DNA of 64,000 nt from Streptomyces sp. OfavH-34-F (GCF_022347745.1 NZ_JAKRGC010000009.1:1-64000), one strand, 5' to 3'; counted from the stretch's first letter, positions 15,805 through 24,880 are shown. Made by a program: numbers and translations. Notes: generated by a model not told the origin, from the letters alone.

Positions 15805-18800
15805 GTGGGGGCGGCGGTGAAGTTCGAACGCGTGGTGCAGGTACGGGGCGGGGGCGGACAGGGCTCCGGCTCCTTCGGTACCGGCTACCTGATCGCCCCC
15901 GGCCTCGTCCTCACCGCCGCCCACCTCCTGCGCACCGGGGACGGCGCACCGCTCACGTCCACCGTCACCTTCCCCGCCGACGGTGCCCCCGGCCCCCGGC
16001 CCGCCCGGACCCTCTGGCTCCGGTACGACGGCGCGGGCGGCGCCGTGGACGCCGCGCTCCTCGCGGTGACCGGTCCCGGGGCGCCGCGCACCCCGGACGC
16101 CGAGCCCCAGCGCTGGGGCGACCTCGTCACCCGGGCCGCCCGCCACCCCGTCGTCTCGTACGGCTACCCCCGCGGTCAGCGCGTGAAGCGCGACGGCGAA
16201 GCGCCCCTGCGCGCGGAGGAGCAGTTCGCCGGGCACATCCACCCCGGCACCGGCGCCGCCGCCCGCCGCTGGGAGCTGCTGAGCCGCGACCCGGTCCCCG
16301 CCTGGGACGAGGCCGCCCGGGTCTGGGCCGGCATGTCCGGCGCCCCCGTGTTCAGCGGGGACCTGCTGCTCGGCGTGGTCACCGCGGACCGCGACGCGGC
16401 GGCCGGCAGCAGGCTCGTCGCGACCCGCAGCAGCGAACTGCTCGCCGACGAGGGCTTCCGCGCCGCGCTGCGCACCGCCGCCCCGCCCGGCTGGGGCGAT
16501 CCGGTCGCCGAACCCGCCGAACTCGTCCCGCTGCTGAGTCCGGCCGCCCCCGAACGCGACCTGCGCTCCCCGGCGATGCTGCTGCGCGCCGAGGTGGAGG
16601 CCACTCCCTTCCGGGGGCGGCTCACGGAGTGGGAGAGCCTGCGGGAGTGGTGCCTCGGCACGCCCGGCGCCGCCTCCCGGGGACTGGAGGTCCGGGTGCT
16701 CACCGGGCCCGGCGGGCAGGGCAAGAGCCGGATCGTGCGCCGGCTCGTCGCGGCCGTACGCAAGGAGCCCGGCTGGGTCGCCGGACTGCTCCGCAGCGAT
16801 CTCACCGACGAGCACCTGCCGCCCCGCCACCCCGACCCGCGCTCCGACCACCCGCAGGGCGCCGCTCTGGACGCCCTCGGCGGCTGCCTGCGCGCCCTGC
16901 TCCTCGTCGTCGACTACGCGGAGACCCGGCCCCGCTGGATTCGGCGGCTCATCGACGCGGCCCGCGCGGCGGCCGGTGCCGGGCACCCCGTCCGGGTGCT
17001 GCTCGTCGCCCGCTCCTCCGGCGGCTGGCAGCGCGACCCCTACGACGCGGACGCCGCCACGCACGACCTCCTCGCCGACGCCCCGGCCACCGAACTCGGC
17101 CCGCTGGACGTCACCTCCGACTCGCGCCGGGCCGCCTTCGGCGCCGCGCTGCGCGGACTCGCGGAGCACCTGGGGCGCATCGAGGGGTACACGGACTGCG
17201 ACTGGACCGCGCTCGCCGCGAGCACGCCCGTACCGGCCGACATGTCCGGGCGCCGTTACGCCACCGCGCTCAACGTCCAGATGGAGGCCCTGGTCGCCCT
17301 GCTCCAGCGGGGGCCCGCCCCGCTCGACGTGGTCCCCGGCGAGGCCGTCGAGATGACGCTGCTGCGGCACGAGGAGCGGTACTGGGAGCGCACCCTGGCG
17401 GCCGGGGGCGGACGGCCGCCGGCGATGCCGCTCATGCGCCGGGTCGTCGCCGCCGCGACCCTGTGCGGGGCCGCCGACGAGGACGAGGCGATGGCGGTCG
17501 TCGCCAGGATTCCGGCGATCGGCCGGGACCGGGAGTGGGAGCTGGCCGACGCGATCGGCCGGCTCTACCCCGGCAGCGGGGACAGCTACTGGGGGACGCT
17601 GCAACCCGACCGGGTCGCGGAGCACCAGGCGTCGCTGATGGTGGAGGAGGTCCCCAGGCTGCTCCCGGCGCTGATGGCGGACGCCACCCCCGCCCAGCAG
17701 GTGCAGGCGCTGACGGTGCTCACCAGGGCCGTCGTGGCGCACGCGAACGCCGGCCGCATCCGCCAGCGGGACGTCGTCCTGGACCGGCTGGGCACGCTGC
17801 TGGACCGGCAGCCGTTCACCGCCGAGGTGCTGCGGGACGCGGCAGCGGCCCTGCCGGAGGCGTCCGACGCGCTCACCCGGTTCGCGGCCCGGCTCACCGA
17901 ACGGCTGGTCGAGCAGTACGACGACACCGGGGAAGGGGAGGCCGACCAGGACAAGCTCGCCTGGGCCCTGGCCGAGTGGGCCAAGCGCCGGGCCGGGCTG
18001 GGTGACTCGCGCCCGGCCGTGGCGGCCATGGAGAAGTCGGTGGCGGTCCGGCGTGAACTGGCGTCCGGCGGGGCGCCCGCCCAGCAACGCCTGCTCGCGG
18101 GCGCGGTGATCCGGCTGTCCGTCTACCAGTGGGACGTGGGCGACTGGCACGCGGCGCTCGCGCTCGTCGAGGAGGCCGTACGGCTGTGCCGGGGGCTGGA
18201 GCGCGACGGCACCGAGGCGGACCCCGCCCTGCTGGCCAGGGCCCTGAACTCACTGGCCGTCGCCTACGAGGAGATGGGGCGCGTACCCGAAGCGGTGGCC
18301 GCAGCGGAGGAGTCGGCCGCCCTGCGCGAGGAGCTGGCCCGGCACGATCCCTCGGCGGCGGGCCCCTACGCCTCGTCCCTGCGCACCCTCGCCACCTGCC
18401 GCACGGCTGTCGGGCAGGCCGACGAGGGCCGGGCCCTCGTGCAACGGGCCCTGGTCATCGAGCGCGGGCTCGCCGCGGAGAACCCGGATGCCCACGCGGA
18501 CAGCCTGGCCCGCACGCTGAACAGCCTCTCCTGGCACTACTGGCGCGAAGGTGCCAACCCCGAGGGCATGCGGGCAGCCCTGGAGGAGGCGGTCGCCCTG
18601 CGCAGGCTGCAGGCGGCCGACAACCCGGACACGTACAACGACGCCCTGGCGCTGTGCCTGGTGAACCTGGCCACCGAGCAATCGGGGGAGGAGGCCCTGC
18701 GGATGCAGGACGAGGCGATCCGGCTCTACGCCACGCTGGCCGGCAGCCCCGCGCTGGTGCGGGCGCGGCGCCTGCGCCTGCCGTTCAGCAACCGGGCGTG

Positions 18801-19596
18801 GACGCTGCACGAGCTGGGCCGGGTGGACGAGGCGCTGGAGGCGATCGAGGAGGCGCTCGGCCACGGCCGGCTGCTCCACGGGGCCAACCCGGTGGGCCAC
18901 GCGATCGACCTGGCCGACGACCTGTCGATGGCCGCCACGTTCTACCGCGCCGCCGGCCGCCCCGACGAGGAACGGGCCGCCTACGAGCAGCGGGTGGATG
19001 TGCTGCGCGCCCACGAACAGAGGCTCGCGGCCCTGAGCGGACCCGACGGCCGGTCCGCCGCCATGAGCGAGGTCAGAACCGCCGAGGCGCTGCACGACCT
19101 GGCCCTGGCGCTGCTGGAGCACGCGCGGCACGAAGAGGCACTGGCGGTCGCCGGTGAGGCGCTGGAGCGGTACGAGCGGCGCTGGCGCGCGGCACCCGAG
19201 CAGGAGCGTTTGGCGTACGTGGCGGGGCTTGGCGGCATGGCCTGGGTGCGGGAGCGCACCGGGCTGGGCGGCGACTCGGTGCCGCTGCGGGAACGGGCCG
19301 TCGCCCTGCTGCGCCCGGTGGCCCGGGACGACGCGGACACCCGGCTCCTGCTGGCCGTGCACCTGCTGGAGCTGGCCGAGGTTGTGGCGGCGCCCGGCGG
19401 CGTGCCGGACCTGCTGCGGTCGCTCCCCCTGTTCGCGGAGGCCGTGGAGCACCGGGCCCGGACGGCGGCGCGCCAGCCGGTGACGGACCCGCAACTGACC
19501 TCGGTGGCGACCCGCTGGGCGCAGACGCTGGAGGCCTGCGGACGGGCCGCCGAGGCGCGTGGCGTGCGCCATCGCTACGGACTGCCGGTGGCCTGA
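15805..19596 (+). CDS. Trypsin-like protease - P-loop NTPase - TPR fusion protein
   Basis: 1263 residues. Domain 1 (about 1-225) is a trypsin-like serine protease with an intact triad: His40 in LTAAHLL, Asp82 in VDAALLAV and Ser178 in GMSGAPVFSGDLLLGVV. Domain 2 (about 265-700) is a STAND/AAA-like NTPase: Walker A GPGGQGKS at 301-308 and Walker B LLLVVDYAE around 365-372. Domain 3 (about 710-1250) is a superhelix of TPR repeats (ALNSLAVAYEEMG, LARTLNSLSWHYW, FSNRAWTLHELG). No signal peptide or membrane helix is seen. By analogy with STAND proteins, the TPRs would sense a ligand and the NTPase switch would activate the protease. It is paired with the trypco2-like gene. GTG at 15805 or 15817 may be the start. 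Confidence 0.9.
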   Translation: MGAAVKFERVVQVRGGGGQGSGSFGTGYLIAPGLVLTAAHLLRTGDGAPLTSTVTFPADGAPGPRPARTLWLRYDGAGGAVDAALLAVTGPGAPRTPDAEPQRWGDLVTRAARHPVVSYGYPRGQRVKRDGEAPLRAEEQFAGHIHPGTGAAARRWELLSRDPVPAWDEAARVWAGMSGAPVFSGDLLLGVVTADRDAAAGSRLVATRSSELLADEGFRAALRTAAPPGWGDPVAEPAELVPLLSPAAPERDLRSPAMLLRAEVEATPFRGRLTEWESLREWCLGTPGAASRGLEVRVLTGPGGQGKSRIVRRLVAAVRKEPGWVAGLLRSDLTDEHLPPRHPDPRSDHPQGAALDALGGCLRALLLVVDYAETRPRWIRRLIDAARAAAGAGHPVRVLLVARSSGGWQRDPYDADAATHDLLADAPATELGPLDVTSDSRRAAFGAALRGLAEHLGRIEGYTDCDWTALAASTPVPADMSGRRYATALNVQMEALVALLQRGPAPLDVVPGEAVEMTLLRHEERYWERTLAAGGGRPPAMPLMRRVVAAATLCGAADEDEAMAVVARIPAIGRDREWELADAIGRLYPGSGDSYWGTLQPDRVAEHQASLMVEEVPRLLPALMADATPAQQVQALTVLTRAVVAHANAGRIRQRDVVLDRLGTLLDRQPFTAEVLRDAAAALPEASDALTRFAARLTERLVEQYDDTGEGEADQDKLAWALAEWAKRRAGLGDSRPAVAAMEKSVAVRRELASGGAPAQQRLLAGAVIRLSVYQWDVGDWHAALALVEEAVRLCRGLERDGTEADPALLARALNSLAVAYEEMGRVPEAVAAAEESAALREELARHDPSAAGPYASSLRTLATCRTAVGQADEGRALVQRALVIERGLAAENPDAHADSLARTLNSLSWHYWREGANPEGMRAALEEAVALRRLQAADNPDTYNDALALCLVNLATEQSGEEALRMQDEAIRLYATLAGSPALVRARRLRLPFSNRAWTLHELGRVDEALEAIEEALGHGRLLHGANPVGHAIDLADDLSMAATFYRAAGRPDEERAAYEQRVDVLRAHEQRLAALSGPDGRSAAMSEVRTAEALHDLALALLEHARHEEALAVAGEALERYERRWRAAPEQERLAYVAGLGGMAWVRERTGLGGDSVPLRERAVALLRPVARDDADTRLLLAVHLLELAEVVAAPGGVPDLLRSLPLFAEAVEHRARTAARQPVTDPQLTSVATRWAQTLEACGRAAEARGVRHRYGLPVA

Positions 19597-19631
19597 CCAC
19601 CGGCGTGACGACGAACGGGAAGGAGCGGTAG

Positions 19632-20138
19632 ATGCCGCAGCAGCAGGGTGACGAGGACGAGGCCGCCGACCGGAGCGAGGCCGCTTCGATCCTGGGGGCG
19701 CCCAAGCCGATGGAGGCCGATGACGACACCGATCTGGTCTTCACGTCGCTGGACGCCTTCTACGACGAGTACCTGTCCCAGGTGGTGTGGAGGCGGGTGG
19801 ACGGGGAGCACCTGGCCTGGTGCCCGGAGTGGTGGAGGCACCCGGAGGCCATCGTCCGGATCACCACCCTCTGGCGCGCCTTCGAATACCTGCGGCAGGA
19901 CGTGAGCCTGGGCCTGTCCAACTGGTGGCTGCACCACGCCGATCCGCATCTCGCGGCCCTGATGGACCCGCGCACCGGGCCGTTCGTCCTCTGCTCGGGC
20001 CCCGGGGGCCACAGCGACGCGCTCGGCCCGCTGCCGGGCGAGCCTTCACCGCCGGAGTTGTGGGACCACCCGGTCTTCTCGCTGCACGCGACCGACCCGG
20101 ACGCCGCCCCGGAGGCCGCCCCGGCACCGTGGGAGTGA
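19632..20138 (+). CDS. DUF4913 protein
   Basis: 168 residues with a clear GGAAGGAG Shine-Dalgarno before the ATG. The DUF4913 core is recognisable: FTSLDAFYDEYLSQVVW, then CPEWWRHPEAIVRITTLWRAFEYLR, SNWWLHHADPHLAALM and GPFVLC. Flanks are acidic and disordered. The family is common on Streptomyces integrative and conjugative elements and plasmids; its function is unknown. It lies 35 bp behind the protease-NTPase gene and may belong to the same transcript. No integrase, relaxase or attachment site was found nearby, so mobility is only suggested by the family. Confidence 0.82.
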   Translation: MPQQQGDEDEAADRSEAASILGAPKPMEADDDTDLVFTSLDAFYDEYLSQVVWRRVDGEHLAWCPEWWRHPEAIVRITTLWRAFEYLRQDVSLGLSNWWLHHADPHLAALMDPRTGPFVLCSGPGGHSDALGPLPGEPSPPELWDHPVFSLHATDPDAAPEAAPAPWE

Positions 20139-20163
20139 CCGGCGACCGCCGCTCACCCGCCCC

Positions 20164-21558
20164 CTAGTCCCGCCGCAGCGCCTCCAGCTGGTCCAGGAAC
20201 CACTGCTGCGGCGGGAGCGCCGTCGCCGCCTCGGCCAGGCGCTCCGAGCGGGCCGCGCGTACGTCGTCCGGCAGCGTCAGCGCCTCGTGGAGCGCGGTCG
20301 CCGTGGCCGTGACGTCGTACGGGTTGACCGTGAAGGCGTGCTCGCCCAGCTCCTCGTAGGCGCCGGCCTCGCGGGAGAGGACCAGGGCGCAGCCCTCGTC
20401 GGAGACGACCGGGACCTCCTTGGCGACCAGGTTCATGCCGTCCCGGATCGGGTTGACCAGCGCCACGTCGGCCAGCCGGTACGCGGCGAGCGAGCGGGCG
20501 AAGTCGTCCTTGACGTGCAGGACGACCGGGGTCCAGTCCGCCGTGCCGTACGTCTTGTTGATCGCGTCGGCGACCTGCTGGACCTCCGCGGTGTACTCCC
20601 GGTAGACCGCGAGGTCCTGCCGCGAGGGGTAGGCGAACGCGACGTGCACGACGCGTTCGCGCCACTCGGGGTGCTCGTCGAGCAGGGCGCGGTAGGCGTG
20701 CAGGCCGCGGACGATGTTCTTGGACAGCTCCGTGCGGTCCACCCGGACGATGGTGCGCCGGTCCGGTCCGATCTGGGCGCGCAGCGACTCCATCCGCTCG
20801 TCCACGTCCGCCTCGTGCGCGCGGCGGCGCAGGAATCCGGCGTCGGCGCCCAGGCCGTGCACGCCGATGCGGGTGCGTCCGGTGCCGCCCAGGATCTCCG
20901 TGCAGCAGCCGATGAAGGCGTCCGACCAGCGGCGGGTCAGGAAGGCGGCGCGGTCGGCGCCGAGGATGCCGCGCAGCAGTTGTTCGGCGATGTCGTCGGG
21001 GAGCAGCCGGAAGTAGTCGACGGGGGCCCACGGGGTGTGCGAGAAGTGGCCGATGCGCAGGTCGGGGCGGAGTTCGCGGAGCATGCCGGGGACCAGCGAG
21101 AGGTGGTAGTCCTGCACCAGGACGGCCGCGCCCTCGCCCGCCTCCTCGGCGAGCGCTTCGGCGAAGGCCCGGTTGTATGCCTCGTAGGAGGCCCACTGCC
21201 TGCGGAACTCCGCGTCGAAGACGGGCTCGACGGGCGTCTGGTACAGCATGTGGTGGACGAACCAGAGCACGGAGTTGGCGATGCCGTTGTACGCGTCGGC
21301 GTGCGTCCCGGCGTCGATGTCCAGCATGCGGACGCCCGGTTCGCCGACTCCGCGCCGCACCGCCTCGCGGTCGCCGTTGCCGAGGGCCGCGCAGACCCAC
21401 ATCTTGTCGTCGACGGCGCTGAGGCCGGAGACGAGTCCGCCTCCGCCCCGTTTCGCTTCGAGTGAGCCGTCCTCGCGCAGTGCGTACGACACCGGGCCGC
21501 GGTTGGACGCGACGAGGACCTGGGCAGCGGGCTGGTGGGGGGCGTGCTCGGAGACCAT
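20164..21558 (-). CDS. otsA: Trehalose-6-phosphate synthase OtsA
   Basis: 464 residues, GT20 family. It condenses NDP-glucose with glucose-6-phosphate. Landmarks: VLVASNRGPVSY and GGGGLVSGL at the N-terminus; SVLWFVHHMLYQ; VLVQDYHLSLVPGML; FSHTPWAPVDYFRLLP; VDRTELSKNIVRGLHAY, in the sugar-nucleotide-binding region; and the C-terminal DGMNLVAKEVPVV. Length and motifs are complete. It lies 64 bp downstream of gpgS on the same strand, so the two may form an operon for compatible-solute synthesis. Convergent with the inserted module. Confidence 0.94.
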   Translation of the reverse strand: MVSEHAPHQPAAQVLVASNRGPVSYALREDGSLEAKRGGGGLVSGLSAVDDKMWVCAALGNGDREAVRRGVGEPGVRMLDIDAGTHADAYNGIANSVLWFVHHMLYQTPVEPVFDAEFRRQWASYEAYNRAFAEALAEEAGEGAAVLVQDYHLSLVPGMLRELRPDLRIGHFSHTPWAPVDYFRLLPDDIAEQLLRGILGADRAAFLTRRWSDAFIGCCTEILGGTGRTRIGVHGLGADAGFLRRRAHEADVDERMESLRAQIGPDRRTIVRVDRTELSKNIVRGLHAYRALLDEHPEWRERVVHVAFAYPSRQDLAVYREYTAEVQQVADAINKTYGTADWTPVVLHVKDDFARSLAAYRLADVALVNPIRDGMNLVAKEVPVVSDEGCALVLSREAGAYEELGEHAFTVNPYDVTATATALHEALTLPDDVRAARSERLAEAATALPPQQWFLDQLEALRRD

Positions 21559-21622
21559 GGCCGGAATCTAGCCCGAACCTCAACCGTCCAAACGTGCGAA
21601 GTCGGACGGAGCGGGGTCGTGA

Positions 21623-22570
21623 TCACGCCGCGCGGCGGGCGATGTACTCCTCGATCTCCCGCATCGGCGGCCTCTCCTGCGTGTCCACGGGGTAGGTGTG
21701 CGGCACGAATCCGTGCGGCCCGCGCTCGAACTGGGTGAGCGAGGGGCGGACCAGATGGCCCCGCGAGAGCCGTACCTGCGCGGTGCGGTAGATGGCGGCG
21801 GCCATCCGGCCCAGGGCCTGCCCGTCCTGGTGCCGGTGGACGCGGCGGCCGACGTCCACCTGGGCGAGCGCGTCCAGGCCCACGGTGTGCAGCGCGTCCA
21901 CGAGCAGGCCCAGCTCGACCCCGTACCCGACCGGGAAGGGCAGCCGTTCCAGCAGCGAGCGGCGGACCGCGTACTCGCCGCCCAGCGGCTGGACGAAGCC
22001 CGCGAGCAGCGGCCAGTGCAGGTTCAGCAGGGGCCGGGCGACCAGCTCGGTGACGCGGCCGCCCTGGCCGTCGGCGTCGCCGAGCGGGCGGTCGTACATC
22101 GCCTTGACGAACTGCACCTCGGGGTCGGCGAGCAGCGGGGCGACGATCCCGGAGACGAAGTCCGCCGAGAAGTCCCGCAGGTCGGCGTCGATGAAGCACA
22201 CGATGTCGCCGCCGGTGACCAGGAGCGAGCGCCACAGCACCTCGCCCTTGCCGGGGACGGCCGGCACGCGGGGCAGGATCGCGTCCCGGTGGACCACGCG
22301 GGCGCCCGCCCGGCGCGCGACCTCGGCGGTGGCGTCCGTGGAACCGGAGTCGATCACCACCAGTTCGTCCACCAGCCGGACCTTCTCCATCAGCTCGCGC
22401 CGGATCGTCGCGACGATGTCGCCGACGGTCGCCGCCTCGTTCAGCGCGGGCAGGACGACGCTCACGCCCGTGCCCTGCGCACCGCACGCGGCGGCCTGCG
22501 CACTCGCCGGCGGGTGGTCGGCGGCCGACCAGGAACGCCTGGTCAGCCAGCGTTCGACCTCTTCGAGCAC
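21623..22570 (-). CDS. gpgS: Glucosyl-3-phosphoglycerate synthase (GT81, GpgS-like)
   Basis: 315 residues from GTG at 22570, chosen because AGGGAG sits 9 nt upstream; an ATG 27 nt earlier lacks one. The GT-A fold is clear: VSVVLPALNEAATVGDIV, VDELVVIDSGSTDATAEVA, GKGEVLWRSL and the metal-binding CFIDADLRDF (DxD). PLGGEYAVRR and PFPVGYGVELGLLVDAL match GpgS/MpgS enzymes that transfer glucose from an NDP-sugar to 3-phosphoglycerate, the first step to glucosylglycerate. Together with otsA downstream it indicates osmotic or nitrogen-stress solute production. No GpgP phosphatase is seen in the window. Confidence 0.85.
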   Translation of the reverse strand: MLEEVERWLTRRSWSAADHPPASAQAAACGAQGTGVSVVLPALNEAATVGDIVATIRRELMEKVRLVDELVVIDSGSTDATAEVARRAGARVVHRDAILPRVPAVPGKGEVLWRSLLVTGGDIVCFIDADLRDFSADFVSGIVAPLLADPEVQFVKAMYDRPLGDADGQGGRVTELVARPLLNLHWPLLAGFVQPLGGEYAVRRSLLERLPFPVGYGVELGLLVDALHTVGLDALAQVDVGRRVHRHQDGQALGRMAAAIYRTAQVRLSRGHLVRPSLTQFERGPHGFVPHTYPVDTQERPPMREIEEYIARRAA

Positions 22571-22728
22571 GGTCGGTACTCCCTGTATGTGATCCATCTC
22601 GCGGTATGGACGACTATCTCAACCGTCCGCTCCTTCGGTTACAGTCTTGAACAACGCGGACGACCATCGCATGCCGGGGTCGATCCGCCGACAAACGCTC
22701 GGATCCTGTGTGATCCGGTGCCACAGCG

Positions 22729-22851
22729 CTCATCCAGAGGGACAGAGGGAACGGCCCGTTGAAGTCCCGGCAACCCTCCTGCCGACCGCGAGGTCCGGTG
22801 GGGAAGGTGCCAATTCCGTCTCGCGGCGAAACGCGCCGTGAGGAAGATGAG
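22729..22851 (+). ncRNA. SAM-I (S-box) riboswitch controlling thrC
   Basis: The conserved S-box elements occur in order: CTCATC at 22729-22734 pairs with GATGAG at 22846-22851 to form P1; AGAGGGA, GTTGAAGTCCCGGCAACC and AGGTGCCAATTCC follow as in the SAM-I core. The P1 3' strand overlaps the AGGAG Shine-Dalgarno at 22850-22854, and there is no intrinsic terminator before the ATG at 22871. Ligand-bound P1 should therefore hide the ribosome-binding site, giving translational repression. Confidence 0.92.
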
Positions 22852-22870
22852 GAGAAAGGGCCTCGCCATC

Positions 22871-24163
22871 ATGGCTGTTGAGACTGTCGCAGCATCTGCC
22901 GAATCCACCGTCGACCTCGGTCCCGCCGCAGCGCTTTCGTGCCGCGAATGCGGTGAGAGGTTCGCCCTCGGCCCCATCTTCGCCTGTGCGTCCTGTTTCG
23001 GGCCGCTCGAAGTGGCGTACGACCTGCCGAGCGGCTCGCCCGAGGAGCTGAAGAAGCGCATCGAGGCCGGCCCGAACAACATCTGGCGTTACGCGCCGCT
23101 GCTGCCGGTGCCCGCCGATGTCGCGGACAAGCCCAATCTCAACCCCGGCTTCACCAAGCTGGTCAAGGCCGACAACCTCGCCCGCGAGCTGGGCGTCACC
23201 GGTGGCCTGTACGTCAAGGACGACTCGGGCAACCCGACGCACTCCTTCAAGGACCGCGTCGTCGCGATCGCCGTCGAGGCCGCCCGCGCCTTCGGCTTCA
23301 CCACGCTCTCCTGCTCCTCCACCGGCAACCTCGCCGGCGCGGTCGGCGCCGCCGCCTCCCGGGCCGGACTGCGCTCCTGCGTGTTCATCCCGCACGACCT
23401 GGAGCAGGGCAAGGTCGTCATGGCCGCGGTGTACGGCGGTGAGCTGGTCGGCATCGAGGGCAACTACGACGACGTCAACCGCTTCTGCTCCGAGCTGATC
23501 GGCGACCCGCTGGGCGAGGGCTGGGGCTTCGTCAACGTGAACCTGCGCCCGTACTACGGCGAGGGCTCCAAGACGCTGGCGTACGAGATCTGCGAGCAGC
23601 TCGGCTGGCGGCTGCCCGACCAGATCGTCATCCCGATCGCCTCCGGCTCGCAGCTCACGAAGATCGACAAGGGCCTCCAGGAGCTGATCAAGCTCGGGCT
23701 GGTCGAGGACAAGCCGTACAAGATCTTCGGCGCCCAGGCCGAGGGCTGCTCCCCGGTCTCCACGGCGTTCAAGGCCGGTCACGACGTGGTGCGCCCGCAG
23801 AAGCCGAACACCATCGCCAAGTCCCTGGCGATCGGCAACCCGGCCGACGGCCCGTACGTCCTGGACATCGCCCGCCGCACGGGCGGTGCGGTGGAGGACG
23901 TGAACGACGAGCAGGTCGTGGACGCCATCAAGCTGCTGGCCCGCACCGAGGGCATCTTCGCCGAGACGGCGGGCGGGGTGACGGTCGGCGTCACGAAGAA
24001 GCTGATCGAGGCCGGTCTGCTCGACCCGGCGCTCACCACCGTCGTCCTGAACACCGGTGACGGCCTCAAGACGCTGGACGCGGTGGCCGACACCTCGCAG
24101 GCGACCGCCACCATCCGCCCGAGCCTCGACGCCTTCCGCGCCGCCGGCCTCGCCACCAGCTGA
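22871..24163 (+). CDS. thrC: Threonine synthase
   Basis: 430 residues. A PLP enzyme converting O-phosphohomoserine to threonine. The N-terminal segment has four cysteines (CRECGERFALGPIFACASC), a zinc-ribbon-like feature of the actinobacterial and plant-type subclass. The PLP lysine lies in NPTHSFKDRVVAIA; the phosphate-binding loop is SCSSTGNLAGAVGAAA. The start is the ATG at 22871, behind the riboswitch-controlled ribosome-binding site. SAM control is logical because O-phosphohomoserine sits at a threonine/methionine branch in some bacteria. A sulfur-carrier gene follows 29 bp downstream. Confidence 0.95.
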   Translation: MAVETVAASAESTVDLGPAAALSCRECGERFALGPIFACASCFGPLEVAYDLPSGSPEELKKRIEAGPNNIWRYAPLLPVPADVADKPNLNPGFTKLVKADNLARELGVTGGLYVKDDSGNPTHSFKDRVVAIAVEAARAFGFTTLSCSSTGNLAGAVGAAASRAGLRSCVFIPHDLEQGKVVMAAVYGGELVGIEGNYDDVNRFCSELIGDPLGEGWGFVNVNLRPYYGEGSKTLAYEICEQLGWRLPDQIVIPIASGSQLTKIDKGLQELIKLGLVEDKPYKIFGAQAEGCSPVSTAFKAGHDVVRPQKPNTIAKSLAIGNPADGPYVLDIARRTGGAVEDVNDEQVVDAIKLLARTEGIFAETAGGVTVGVTKKLIEAGLLDPALTTVVLNTGDGLKTLDAVADTSQATATIRPSLDAFRAAGLATS

Positions 24164-24192
24164 CCACCCGAGACTTCAGGAAGGCACCCGCC

Positions 24193-24471
24193 ATGAGCGT
24201 CAAGGTCCGTATCCCCACCATCCTCCGCACCTACACGGGCGGCCAGGCCGAGGTCCCGGCCGAGGGCGCGACCGTCTCCGAGGTCATCGCCTCGCTGGAG
24301 CAGAACCACCCCGGCATCGGCGCCCGCGTCCTGGACGACCAGGGCAACCTCCGCCGGTTCGTCAACGTGTACGTGAACGACGACGACGTCCGCTTCGAGG
24401 GCGGCCTGGAAGCGGCCACCCCGGACGGCGCCAACATCTCGATCATCCCCGCCGTCGCCGGCGGCTGCTGA
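24193..24471 (+). CDS. cysO: CysO-like sulfur-carrier protein (ThiS/MoaD fold) ending GGC
   Basis: 92 residues of ubiquitin-like beta-grasp fold. [19 protein letters not shown] at the N-terminus, [20 protein letters not shown] in the middle and [11 protein letters not shown] at the C-terminus closely resemble mycobacterial CysO. CysO carries sulfide as a C-terminal thiocarboxylate for CysM-dependent cysteine synthesis. Here the diglycine is followed by an encoded Cys, so the activatable Gly-Gly end is masked until one residue is removed. It is preceded by an AGGAAGG-type ribosome-binding site and sits in the thrC transcript, perhaps under the same SAM-responsive control only if transcription is affected. 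Confidence 0.88.
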   Translation: MSVKVRIPTILRTYTGGQAEVPAEGATVSEVIASLEQNHPGIGARVLDDQGNLRRFVNVYVNDDDVRFEGGLEAATPDGANISIIPAVAGGC

Positions 24472-24550
24472 CCCCCGGGCCGGCCGCCCCGGCTCCGGCC
24501 CTGGCGCCAGCCCTGGCTCCGGTCCGGCTCCGGCTGCGCAGTGTCACGTC

Positions 24551-24587
24551 AATTGCCCCCTCCGCGAGAGAAGCGGAGGGGGCAATT
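24551..24587. terminator. Terminator after thrC-cysO
   Basis: A perfect 15-bp stem, AATTGCCCCCTCCGC with its complement, and loop GAGAGAA. It ends the thrC-cysO unit and insulates the cold-shock gene. Confidence 0.9.
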
Positions 24588-24880
24588 CTGCATGGTTGAG
24601 CGGGGTAGAGTGTGGGAAGTCCCCTCCGCTGCCCGTGCCCCCCGCATATGAGAATGCGCCGCCGCACGACCAGAAGCAGCCAAAGTGCCTGAACCTCTTG
24701 CGCCATAAGTCACCTTTGCCTGGCCCGACTTGCCCCGCAATTTCGCCAATTCCCCATATTCGGGCGTTCGGTGCTGCGCAGAATTGTCGTCCGATTGACC
24801 TGTTGCAGAGGGCAGTTGGGCAGATACATTCAGCCGCGGTCGGCGCGTTCCGGCGCACACACGTAATAGGGGAGTTAGGC
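24588..24880 (+). promoter_or_regulatory. Long AT-rich leader/promoter region of the cold-shock gene
   Basis: This 293-bp stretch has no gene and is visibly lower in GC than its surroundings. Long structured 5' leaders are usual for csp genes and control their cold induction. A TTGACC at 24795 could be a -35 element, but no -10 box at normal spacing is convincing. A GGGGAG ribosome-binding site lies just before the ATG. Confidence 0.5.

Noticed and set aside
15463..18150. 895-residue frame opposite the protease-NTPase gene
   Set aside because: A shadow frame; triad and Walker motifs lie on the plus strand.
19632..20138. Integrative element boundary suggested by DUF4913
   Set aside because: No integrase, att repeat or tRNA gene was found, so I do not call a mobile element.
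24795..24830. TTGACC ... TACATT promoter before the cold-shock gene
   Set aside because: The spacing of 24 bp is too long for a standard promoter.
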